Assembly (NCBI GenBank): GCA_900315345.1
Contig: OMYP01000017.1
Location: forward strand, 1-61,433
Direction: 5' to 3'
DNA from: an uncultured Selenomonadales bacterium
GTDB lineage: Bacteria > Bacillota > Negativicutes > Acidaminococcales > Acidaminococcaceae
DNA length: 61,433 nucleotides
Under the pieces are notes generated by a model. The model saw only the letters and a list, made by a program, of their open reading frames with translations, ran no database searches and was not told the origin of the DNA. Shown here one piece after another: positions 29,307-37,196 of this stretch (position 1 is its first letter; each line of letters begins with the position of its first letter). The position numbers and the translations under genes were made by a program.

Positions 29307-30134
29307 TTAACAGTTCCCGGTATAAACAAATTGTAAATACTTTCGTGCAACCTCTGCCAGGCGGTACACCCGTCCGACAGGGGTTTCGTTACGGTCTACC
29401 ATGTTCCAGCGGGGGAAGAATTTGCTGACGTGCAGGGGGATATCCGGGGAAAGGGAGGCAATCCATCGGGCGATGGCTTCCATTTCTTCCGGGGTATCGT
29501 TTTCTCCGGGAACGATGAGGGCGGTCAGCTCTACGTGGGCGTTTTTCACAGCTTCCGTTATAAAGGCTTTCACCGTTTCCAAATCGCCGCCCAGTTTTCT
29601 GTACCATTCCGGCGTGAAACCCTTCAGGTCAATGTTGTAAGCGTCTACGATACCGGCAAGATTTTCTGCGATTTCCACAGAAAAATTTCCGTTGGTGACT
29701 ACTACGTTCTTTTGTCCGTTTTCGTGGACCAGCCTGCCAGTGTCCCGGATAAATTCCCAGCTTAACAGGGGCTCGTTGTAGGTGAAAGCGATGCCGATAT
29801 TATTTCGGCTTTTCAGTTCGGCGGCTTTTGCCGCTAACTGTTCCGGTGTGGCAATAACAGGGGGAAAGGCGTCCCGTCCGTTCTGGGAGATGGAAAAATT
29901 CTGGCAGAAAGGGCAGCGCAAGTTGCAGCCGTAGCTGCCCATGGACAGGATCCAGGTACCGGGATAAAACCGGTTTAACGGCTTTTTTTCAATAGGATCC
30001 AGGGCCAGGGAGGTAATGAACCCGTAATTGCCGCAGAAATTTTTTCCCTCCTGCAGGGTGCGGACCCGGCAGAAGCCGGTCTTGCCTTCCTGTAATAGGC
30101 AGTGATGGTGGCAGTAGTTACAAATCTGGGACAT
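29307..30134 (-). CDS. amrS: AmmeMemoRadiSam system radical SAM enzyme
   Basis: 275 residues, start ATG at 30134 (AAGGAG 8 nt upstream on this strand; the earlier GTG overlaps it). The radical SAM cluster motif is C70-NLR-C74-PF-C77. The N-terminus has extra cysteines (CNYCHHHCLL, then FCRVR) typical of the AmrS/PflA-like family, possibly an auxiliary metal site. The family forms a conserved but biochemically unresolved set with MEMO-like and AMMECR1 proteins; here its partner is the fused 30255 gene, 120 bases upstream in the same orientation. Confidence 0.88.
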   Translation of the reverse strand: MSQICNYCHHHCLLQEGKTGFCRVRTLQEGKNFCGNYGFITSLALDPIEKKPLNRFYPGTWILSMGSYGCNLRCPFCQNFSISQNGRDAFPPVIATPEQLAAKAAELKSRNNIGIAFTYNEPLLSWEFIRDTGRLVHENGQKNVVVTNGNFSVEIAENLAGIVDAYNIDLKGFTPEWYRKLGGDLETVKAFITEAVKNAHVELTALIVPGENDTPEEMEAIARWIASLSPDIPLHVSKFFPRWNMVDRNETPVGRVYRLAEVARKYLQFVYTGNC

Positions 30135-30254
30135 TTGGACCACTCCTTATATATGATAATGGCTGTCAGGTGTGATGAAATTACAGGCAGCCATGGACGG
30201 AAGCGTTGGAAGCGCGGAAGTGAAAGCATCATCTTCACATTTTAAAAAATAATA

Positions 30255-31646
30255 TCAGTAATGCCGTACTACTTCAAATCGCTGCAGTTCGCACCCGTTT
30301 TCTTCCGGACGGATGCCGGCCTTCTGCTTCGCGATGTCAACCTGTTGGTCGATAGTATCCACTCCGGGCAGGTTGGGCAGCAACAATCCGCTGCGGCTTC
30401 CTTTGGTCACCAGCACGCCGTAGCGTTTTACATCTAACTGTGACGGGGAGGAGATGGGCTCCATAGGTCCCAGCACATCCACGCTGTATTCCAGTTCCTC
30501 CAGTTCGTCGGGCATCACCGGGGTGAAACGGGGATCCCGGCTGCATGCGGAAATGGCATTGTGCCGTATCTCTTCCGCTACGTTGTCGTACATGGGGCCG
30601 ATGGTGCCTATGCAGCCCCGCAATACCCCGCGGATCTTCAGGGACACGAACACGCCGGCTTTTTGCGCCGTCATTTCCGGAATAATATGCCGGGGCGTCC
30701 GCAGGTAACCGCCGTTAGTTTTTACATAATGCTCAATAACTTCTCTTGCCAGCTTCACATACTCATCTTCTTTGGCCAGCTGGTCCGCTTTCATTTTGTT
30801 GCGGATAATGTCATAAGTCTCCAGAAAATGACGGCTGTCATCCGGTCCCGCAGGACGGAACAGGGTGACCCCGTAGCCAACGCCGAAGGGGCCTTCATAA
30901 CTTAACTTTCTGCTTTCTACCGCCAGCCCGTCAAAGGCCCCGGCCATCAGTACGAAGGAACGATGTCCGCACTCGGCAGCTTCTTCCAGAAAATCATCTT
31001 TAAAAGAGAACAGGTCGGCGAAGTTGCCGCTTCCCATAACTTCCATAATTTTTTTGTCGTATTGGGGGCCGGCGGGGTTGAAACCGTAAGGGCCCTCCTT
31101 CGTCAGCTTGTGGGACAGGTCGCCGCTGGCGATCCAGGCGATCTTCCGTCCCAGCTTGTCCGCCGTTTCCGCAATGAGCATGCCAACCCGGTAATGTTCT
31201 TTCAGGGAAAAACCCGACAGGGCCAGCCGCACAATTTTACATGTTTTGCAATACTTTGCCAGAAAATACATGGGCACCATGGTCCCATGGTCCAGCTCCG
31301 GCTGACGGTTACCAAGGGTCCCTGCGGGAATATTTTTTTCTTTTGCTGCAGCTTCGACGGCTTTCACCAGCTCTTCATCGTACGCGCAGGAAAATTTCAG
31401 CTGGGGCGCGCCAAACTGGGCCATGCTTCCTTTAGCGGAAGGGCCCGGCGAAATGTGGAAATAATCGGAATATAAAATGGAATGGGGGCTGGAGATGATG
31501 ACCGTGTCCGGCTGCAGGTCCGCAATAAATTTTGCGGCCGCGTCAAAGGCATCAATTGTGGACTGGATTCGTTTTTCTTCCCCATGGCCCACTTCCGGAA
31601 GGATCAGGGGCGGATGGGGAACCTGTACTGCGCCGAGGATTGCCAT
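30255..31646 (-). CDS. LigB/MEMO-like domain fused to AMMECR1 domain
   Basis: 463 residues. Residues 1-265 resemble the class III extradiol dioxygenase LigB / MEMO fold, with candidate metal residues H11 (VPHPPL), H55 (SPHS), H120 (LDHG) and D176/H179 (SGDLSH). Residues 285-463 are AMMECR1, with the hallmark LRGCIGT at 342-348. These are proteins B and A of the AmmeMemoRadiSam set in one polypeptide; AmrS is the next gene. No substrate is established for the family, so the molecular job is open. AAGGAG lies 9 nt before the ATG. Confidence 0.88.
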   Translation of the reverse strand: MAILGAVQVPHPPLILPEVGHGEEKRIQSTIDAFDAAAKFIADLQPDTVIISSPHSILYSDYFHISPGPSAKGSMAQFGAPQLKFSCAYDEELVKAVEAAAKEKNIPAGTLGNRQPELDHGTMVPMYFLAKYCKTCKIVRLALSGFSLKEHYRVGMLIAETADKLGRKIAWIASGDLSHKLTKEGPYGFNPAGPQYDKKIMEVMGSGNFADLFSFKDDFLEEAAECGHRSFVLMAGAFDGLAVESRKLSYEGPFGVGYGVTLFRPAGPDDSRHFLETYDIIRNKMKADQLAKEDEYVKLAREVIEHYVKTNGGYLRTPRHIIPEMTAQKAGVFVSLKIRGVLRGCIGTIGPMYDNVAEEIRHNAISACSRDPRFTPVMPDELEELEYSVDVLGPMEPISSPSQLDVKRYGVLVTKGSRSGLLLPNLPGVDTIDQQVDIAKQKAGIRPEENGCELQRFEVVRHY

Positions 31647-31792
31647 GGTGAGGGCTCCTTTCGTTGATTTATTTTGAAATACGGTCCGAAACGTTTTGTA
31701 TTTACAGTTATTGAATGGATGTCAGAAAAAAAAGAGGCGCTCCGTTTCTAAATAATATTATACAGCAAATTTCCGATGCAGGCACGCCTAAA

Positions 31793-31821
31793 TTGACAAG
31801 GAGCCCGTACCTTGTTAAGAT
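31793..31821 (+). promoter_or_regulatory. Promoter of the 31914 gene
   Basis: TTGACA (31793-31798), 17-nt spacer, TGTTAAGAT with TAAGAT at 31816-31821: an extended -10 promoter with a perfect -35. The leader is about 85 nt. Confidence 0.8.
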
Positions 31822-31913
31822 TAACGAAGAGGAATTTTAACGAAGATTTTTTGTGAAAGTAAAATACGTTTTTTATTCATCTCATCTGAAACGACAGCGG
31901 GAGATTTCTGTTC

Positions 31914-33764
31914 ATGGGCACAGAAAAAGAAACGGGAAAAAATAAAAAAGAAAATATTGAAACAGAAGAAAATAATCAGGAACAAAATGACGCGCAGAAA
32001 CAAGATACCGTGCGGGAACAAAATACCGTCCAGGAAGTAGACACTACTGCCATCAATGCTACGGCAAAAGAAGAATTGCCAAAGCCGAAACCCAGGCAGC
32101 GGCCAAAGAAAAAAGGCCGGGCGGTAGCGGGACAGATTTCCCGGTTAAAGATGGCGGTACTGTTTTTGATTCCGTTGCTGCTGGTATTTTTTTGGACAGA
32201 ACTGGCGCCGCTCTTCTCCCATAACGGGATGCGGGACGTATTATTTGACCTGCCCGGGGACTTTCACTATGTAAATATCCGGGACTTGTTGCAACTGTTA
32301 TTGTTGGCACCGATTCTTTACGCGGGCCGCCAATTTTATATCCAGGCGCTGCAGGATCTGCAGGAGCGGATCCCTTCCGCGGAGGTGCTGCTTCTCATCA
32401 GTTCGGCTGCCGCCGTAGCCGGAGGACTCTATACAACGGTGCAGCTGCTTTTAGGCCAGCATTACTGGAATCTGCCGCCTCTGTTTTTCGCCTATATCGG
32501 CGCTTGTGTTACGGCAGCCCTTTTCAGTGTGTACCTGGACCGCTGGTGCAAGGCGCCTCTGCCGCAGTTTTTAGATCTGCCTTCCATGTGGCTGGTAAGC
32601 GGATCCATTTTGCTCACCATTGTGGCCTGCCTCAGCTATTTCTTTACCGGCAGGGCCCCAGTGCCTGTCTGGCAGATCGCTATGTCCGTTTTTGTCTGCA
32701 GCTGTCCGGCGTTTTTACTGCTGGCCCCCAGCGTGGCTTCCTTTATAGCAGTTACCAAAGCAGCAGATAAAAAGATATTGCTGCGTGACGGCACGGTATT
32801 GGGCGATGCGGGGGAAACAACTCTTGTGATTTTTGACAAGACCGGTACCCTGACCATCGGACGGCCGGTATTGACGGATATCCACGTATTCAACAACGGA
32901 TCGGAGTCAGGCCTGTTAAGTATGGCGGCGGCCATGCTGCAAAACAGCGACCTGCCGGAAGCGGCGGCGGTACGGGATGCGGCGGAAGGCTGCAGTCTGC
33001 CGGTTGTTACGGAAATCCGCTCCACGCCGGAAGGCTGGCACAGCGCCCGTTGCTTCCGGGAAAATATCCGGCTGGGTTCTTTGGATTATGTGCAGCGGTA
33101 CGCCCGTATCCCATTGGAGACGAAGGAGTATGTGGAACAGCTTTCCGATGCGGGGAAAACCGTATGGTATTTAAGCGTGGGCCGAACCCTGTATGCTATT
33201 TTCGGTTTCTCCGATGAACTGCGGGAAGAAACGCCGGAGGCCATGAAACGGCTGAAGGATATGGGAATCACCACCTCCGTCATGACCGGCGATAACAAAC
33301 GGGCGGGTCTGTACTTAGGCAAACTTTCCGGCGCAGACCGGGTGGCGGCAGAACTGTTGCCCACCCATAAGGCCCAGCTGGTGCAGACATTCCGCAAAGG
33401 CGGGGAGACCGTAGCGGTAGTAGGGGACGGGGACAACGACGTGCCGGCCCTGGAATATGCAGACTTCGGCTTTGCGGTGGGCAGCGGGACCAAGGCAGTT
33501 TGGAACGCTGCCCAGGTGGTTCTCACAGACAACGATCTGCGGAATGTGGCCGCCATGTTTCAACTGAGCCGGGACTGCGTGGAAACGGTGAAGCGCAACA
33601 TAAAGATCGCCTGCATCTGCAATCTGCTGCTGCTTCCCTTTGCCCTGGGACTTGCAGCCCTTTTTGGCGGGCCCGTGCTTCAGCCCTGGATGCTTTTGCT
33701 TGCGACTGTTGCAGCAGCGGCATTCATGGCATGGAATACGTGGAAGCTGAAACAAAAAAAATGA
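31914..33764 (+). CDS. P-type ATPase-like membrane protein lacking the actuator domain
   Basis: 616 residues. Residues 1-72 are hydrophilic, rich in Glu, Gln, Asn and Lys. Eight predicted membrane segments (about 79-95, 123-138, 156-178, 189-208, 224-245, 253-280, 564-584, 590-607) match the P1B metal-ATPase pattern. The P domain is intact: D308-KTGTLT, MTGD at 457-460, GDGDND at 504-509. Three things are odd. Segments 4 and 5 are joined by only about 15 residues, so the actuator domain with its TGE loop is missing. The CPx motif reads SCPAF (263-267). The HP nucleotide motif reads SDLPEA. No HMA domain is present. It may be a regulator, a phosphoprotein or a degenerate pump; active metal transport by the standard cycle seems unlikely. 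Confidence 0.8.
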   Translation: MGTEKETGKNKKENIETEENNQEQNDAQKQDTVREQNTVQEVDTTAINATAKEELPKPKPRQRPKKKGRAVAGQISRLKMAVLFLIPLLLVFFWTELAPLFSHNGMRDVLFDLPGDFHYVNIRDLLQLLLLAPILYAGRQFYIQALQDLQERIPSAEVLLLISSAAAVAGGLYTTVQLLLGQHYWNLPPLFFAYIGACVTAALFSVYLDRWCKAPLPQFLDLPSMWLVSGSILLTIVACLSYFFTGRAPVPVWQIAMSVFVCSCPAFLLLAPSVASFIAVTKAADKKILLRDGTVLGDAGETTLVIFDKTGTLTIGRPVLTDIHVFNNGSESGLLSMAAAMLQNSDLPEAAAVRDAAEGCSLPVVTEIRSTPEGWHSARCFRENIRLGSLDYVQRYARIPLETKEYVEQLSDAGKTVWYLSVGRTLYAIFGFSDELREETPEAMKRLKDMGITTSVMTGDNKRAGLYLGKLSGADRVAAELLPTHKAQLVQTFRKGGETVAVVGDGDNDVPALEYADFGFAVGSGTKAVWNAAQVVLTDNDLRNVAAMFQLSRDCVETVKRNIKIACICNLLLLPFALGLAALFGGPVLQPWMLLLATVAAAAFMAWNTWKLKQKK

Positions 33765-33800
33765 ATTGGGGAAAAACCATATGTTCCTCTTAATACTGCT

Positions 33801-33845
33801 TCATAAAAAAATCCGGTCGTTTATGCGACCGGATTTGCTGTTCTT
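33801..33845. terminator. Shared terminator between convergent genes 31914 and 33854
   Basis: AAATCCGGTCG (33809-33819) pairs with CGACCGGATTT (33826-33836). A run of A precedes it, giving a T-run for the minus-strand gene; plus-strand readers meet TTTGCTGTTCTT. Confidence 0.8.
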
Positions 33846-33853
33846 GGGATAAG

Positions 33854-35536
33854 TCAGAAACTTTTATATTCCCTGTTATCATAGGGGAACACGTTATCAA
33901 TGATGGCCTTCATGAAATTTTCTTCCCAGCGGTAGTTAAGGCTGTAAGTGCCTTTGTTGATATTGCCGGAAGAGGCGCAGCCGTTCTGGAGGAAAATGAA
34001 GCCGTTCTGAGTCTCCGGCTGCCACATCAGGCCGCCTATGAAGCCGTAGGCTTCGCCCAGATGACCCAGCAGGTGGAACCCGGGCCGGTTTGGTGCAGGC
34101 CGGGTTTCGCCATCGCCCCGGAACAGCTGTAAGGGCATGCCGTAGCTTTCGATCGAACTGTCTTCAATATTTCCGTTTTGGCTTACAGGATCGTACTTCC
34201 AAACCTGGGTTTCCATAAGCCGGACCGTATTTGGCGACAGGATCTGTGTCCCTTTGTATTTGCCCTTGTCCATCAGCATCTGCAGCATATGGGTCAGCTC
34301 ATCCGGGGAAATCCGCAGGCCTCCCTGAGGGGAGAATAAACCGGCGTTGGTTCCGGGACGGTAACTGGCGAGGCGGCCTGAGTCCGGCAATTCAAGAGGG
34401 CGGTCGTCGATTTGGGCATAGTAACGGCCACTTTCCCCTTTTGTTTTACGATAAATGGTTCCCATTTTTTGTATGTCAGAAGAACTGAAGTCCCGCAGAT
34501 TGAAACTGCCTTTAATGTCCAGAGGCTTTAAGATAGCCTGGGTCATGTATTTGTCAAACCGCTGGCCGGTGACCTTTTCAATAATAGTTCCCAGCAGGAC
34601 GTAATTCAGGTTGGAATAGCTGAAATAAACGCCGGGAGCCCGGGTGGCCGGAGTCCAGCAGTCACTGGAAGAAAAAAAGGCTTTGACGCTGCTTTTGAAA
34701 GGCACGTACGGAGTCGGGTAATCCCGTATGGAAGAAGTGTGGGAAAGCAGCATGCGGGACGTGATGACTTTGTTGGGAAAATGGGGATTCCGCAGGGTAA
34801 AGCCCAGGTAGCGGCTCACGTCTTCATCTAATTTGATTTTTCCCTGTTCCACCAGCTTAAGGTAGCCTGCCGCTGTAAAAATTTTAGAGATAGAGGCGAC
34901 CCGGAAACGGCTGTCTGCCGTGATAGGAAGGTTCCATTTGGGATTGCGGGGGCTGAGAAAGCGGTTTCCCATCATATTTCGGTAAATTTCCTTACCGTCT
35001 TTAAATACAATGACGGCAAGACCCGGGACCTTGTCTTCCGATCCGCCGATCATATTGGCCAGAGTTGTGTCCAACCGTTTGGTGGCGGCTTTGGACAGAT
35101 GTGACCTGTAATTTTCTTCTTTGTCCTGGATACGGAAAGGGTGGCCAGGGGTTACAACGTTTTTGTCTTTTTCCTGTGCCGCCGTATTTTTAGCTGCGGT
35201 TTTGGCAGCTGTGCTTTTGGTATCTCGTTGTGTTGTTACAGGCGCGTGTTTTTCGATAGCTGTACTGGTCGTCGGGGCATGGCCCCCAACGGCTGAATGT
35301 GTTGTTGTATTTGTTGTGGCCACTTTCGGTTGCCGTGTTTTGTTTTCAATTTTATTTTGCGTTGTATTCGGTGTGGCGGAAGAATTTACGGTTGCTTCCC
35401 GGGAAACAGAACCGACAGGAGGTTCGGGCTTGCGAATCACTGGCGTTGCCGGCGCGGCAAAAGAAAGGGATGAAAAGGAAAAATATAAAGCAATAGCTAT
35501 GAGACTGGCTTGTTTTTTACGAAAATGAAAAATCAT
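33854..35536 (-). CDS. Secreted serine hydrolase, beta-lactamase/PBP fold
   Basis: 560 residues from ATG 35536 (GAGGTAACTCCT upstream on this strand; a longer reading lacks a ribosome binding site). Signal peptide at residues 1-27. Residues 28-135 are low complexity, rich in Thr, Ala, Lys and Pro, probably an extended linker through or along the cell wall. The catalytic domain (150-560) has SxxK at S215-K218 (SISK), YSN at 307-309 and HLG at 492-494, the class C / DD-peptidase triad of motifs. Likely a peptidoglycan peptidase or esterase rather than a resistance enzyme. Monocistronic. Confidence 0.85.
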   Translation of the reverse strand: MIFHFRKKQASLIAIALYFSFSSLSFAAPATPVIRKPEPPVGSVSREATVNSSATPNTTQNKIENKTRQPKVATTNTTTHSAVGGHAPTTSTAIEKHAPVTTQRDTKSTAAKTAAKNTAAQEKDKNVVTPGHPFRIQDKEENYRSHLSKAATKRLDTTLANMIGGSEDKVPGLAVIVFKDGKEIYRNMMGNRFLSPRNPKWNLPITADSRFRVASISKIFTAAGYLKLVEQGKIKLDEDVSRYLGFTLRNPHFPNKVITSRMLLSHTSSIRDYPTPYVPFKSSVKAFFSSSDCWTPATRAPGVYFSYSNLNYVLLGTIIEKVTGQRFDKYMTQAILKPLDIKGSFNLRDFSSSDIQKMGTIYRKTKGESGRYYAQIDDRPLELPDSGRLASYRPGTNAGLFSPQGGLRISPDELTHMLQMLMDKGKYKGTQILSPNTVRLMETQVWKYDPVSQNGNIEDSSIESYGMPLQLFRGDGETRPAPNRPGFHLLGHLGEAYGFIGGLMWQPETQNGFIFLQNGCASSGNINKGTYSLNYRWEENFMKAIIDNVFPYDNREYKSF

Positions 35537-35670
35537 AGGAGTTACCTCTGAGTGTTTTCTGGCATATTGGAAACTTTGTTGATTCCTCTGGAACGATCTT
35601 GCAGGAACGTCGAAGCAGTTTCCCATTAATGGATGCCCTTTATGGGATCGTTGTTTTTCTAAACAAAATG

Positions 35671-36000
35671 CTATATTACGTATTTAAAAATGCAGAAGAA
35701 AACCGTTCCGGCAACAAGGGCTACCGGAAGGGACTGGGTCTTATAGACGATGGGGAAGGCGCAGATGGTGGCCCATAAACCATAGTTCTGCAGCGTAAAG
35801 TCAAGGGCGCCGTTTTTCAGGAAAATATCCGGAAAGATCAGGGCGCCGAAGATGGCGGTGGGGATATATTTCAGCCAGATATTGAACCAGTCCGGCAGTT
35901 TACGGCCCCGCAACAGCAGCAGCGGAAGCTCCCGGCAGGAAAAAGTGCCGATGACCATCATCAGGGTGGCACCGTATATGTAAAGGGATTCGTCAGACAT
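35671..36000 (-). CDS. azlD: AzlD-type branched-chain amino acid transport protein
   Basis: 109 residues, about four membrane helices, with the family N-terminus leading to GTFSCRELPLLLLRGRKLPDWFNIWLKYIP. Pairs with AzlC to form an exporter of branched-chain amino acids or analogues. It starts 2 nt after the azlC stop, so the genes are coupled. Confidence 0.88.
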   Translation of the reverse strand: MSDESLYIYGATLMMVIGTFSCRELPLLLLRGRKLPDWFNIWLKYIPTAIFGALIFPDIFLKNGALDFTLQNYGLWATICAFPIVYKTQSLPVALVAGTVFFCIFKYVI

Positions 36001-36002
36001 AT

Positions 36003-36683
36003 TTATTCTCCAATCTGTCTTACTTCCAGCCAGCAGGCGATGGCTGATACAATAAGGGTGGCCAGCACGATATGCAGCTTGAAGGGAACCACAAAAGAGA
36101 GCAGTACGGAAAGAAGGCCTCCTGCAACGCCGGTGACAAGTAACGCCGTGTCATGAAGATACCCGCTCCAGATTCCCAGGAACATGGCTACCAGAATATA
36201 AGAGACCAGCTCCGTAGGCGGGTTCAGCCAGGCTGCCGCGGCGCAGCCGATGAAATTGGCGCAGGCCCATACCAGACAGGGAGAAAACCCAAGGGCCAGC
36301 CCCTGCTCCACATCCCAATCTTTATCTTTAGTAAAACTGTCGATGTTGACCGCAAAGGTTTCATCGGTCACATTCTGGGCAAATACCACGGAATAGGGAA
36401 GAGAACAGTCTTTGATGTGAGGATACATGGCTGTGGAAAAAAACATGTATCGCAGGCTCACCATAAAATTTGTAATCAATATGGAAAAAAGAGAAGCATG
36501 GTCCAGCAGCATTGCGATACAGATAAACTGTCCGCTGCCGGAATAAGCCAAAATACTCATGATGAACGCTTCAATGGGAGCAATGTGGGCCTGCTGCCCT
36601 AAAATACCGCAGGCCAGACCCAGGAACAAATACCCGATGTAAATGGGCATGGCCCGCTGAATAACTTTTTTGTTGAAATGCAA
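36003..36683 (-). CDS. azlC: AzlC-type branched-chain amino acid permease
   Basis: 226 residues, membrane protein. AMPIYIGYLFLGLACGILG and the LAYSGSGQFI / NFMVSLRYMFFSTAMYPH region are typical of AzlC, the large subunit of the two-component exporter. First gene of azlCD. Promoter elements lie at 36731-36759 on this strand. Confidence 0.9.
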   Translation of the reverse strand: MHFNKKVIQRAMPIYIGYLFLGLACGILGQQAHIAPIEAFIMSILAYSGSGQFICIAMLLDHASLFSILITNFMVSLRYMFFSTAMYPHIKDCSLPYSVVFAQNVTDETFAVNIDSFTKDKDWDVEQGLALGFSPCLVWACANFIGCAAAAWLNPPTELVSYILVAMFLGIWSGYLHDTALLVTGVAGGLLSVLLSFVVPFKLHIVLATLIVSAIACWLEVRQIGE

Positions 36684-36730
36684 AATGAGAACCTTCCTTT
36701 TAAAAAGTTTCTGAAAAAATCTAATACTTT

Positions 36731-36759
36731 ATTATATATTTTCTTTTTCGTTTCTGCAA
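36731..36759 (-). promoter_or_regulatory. Promoter of azlCD
   Basis: Read on the minus strand: TTGCAG (36759-36754), 17-nt spacer, TATAAT (36736-36731). Confidence 0.7.
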
Positions 36760-36861
36760 TTCGATTCAGCAAGAAATTACGGCCAATTGTTATTTTGTTT
36801 ACAAAATAAAACCGAATTTGTGAAAAGAAATTCCCAATTTGTGAAACTTCGGCCGCATTTG

Positions 36862-36890
36862 TTGACGAGATACTCATTTATTTTTATAAT
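36862..36890 (+). promoter_or_regulatory. Promoter of DUF1015-serC
   Basis: TTGACG (36862-36867), 17-nt spacer, TATAAT (36885-36890). The start is near 36897, leaving a leader of about 300 nt that consists largely of the hairpin repeat. Confidence 0.85.
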
Positions 36891-36915
36891 AAATTATTAA
36901 GTAAAATCAGAATTT

Positions 36916-37158
36916 ATGTGCATAAAATTATACGGCAAGGGAAAGGCGTGAGCAAACCGTCGGAGGCGATTGCGTAATTCCATGAGATGAAATTCGCCGT
37001 CGTGGCGAGACTGTGTTACGACAAAAGTCCAAGAAGCAAGCCCGTAGGGCGATGCTGATTGGAAACTTTTGTCTACACAGGCGAATGAGTCCATGGAATA
37101 GCAATCGGTGACGGGTTTGCGATGCCTTTGCCTGACAGCATAACTTAGGCGCACAAAC
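36916..37158. repeat. Large imperfect palindrome, copy B
   Basis: About 240 nt. Outer GTGC and TTAT segments and GGCAAGG-AAAGGC pair with GCCTTTGCC and beyond; inner words are GCAAACC/GGTTTGC-like, CGATTGC/GCAATCG, CCATGAG-GA/TCCATGG and TTCGCC/GGCGAA. A second hairpin sits in the loop: GACAAAAGT/ACTTTTGTC around GCCC-GTA-GGGC. It shares both arms with copy A (22465) but has a different loop, so the arms are the conserved part. It lies in the predicted transcript of the DUF1015 gene. Confidence 0.8.
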
Positions 37159-37196
37159 TTCAATTTGAATTCATAACAGATAAAGGAGGAATATAT

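Larger units (their letters stand above)
36684..37196. other. Divergent gap between azlC and the DUF1015 gene
   Basis: 513 bases holding the azlC promoter (minus, 36731-36759), the DUF1015 promoter (plus, 36862-36890) and hairpin repeat copy B (36916-37158), which therefore forms most of the DUF1015 5' leader. Confidence 0.7.
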
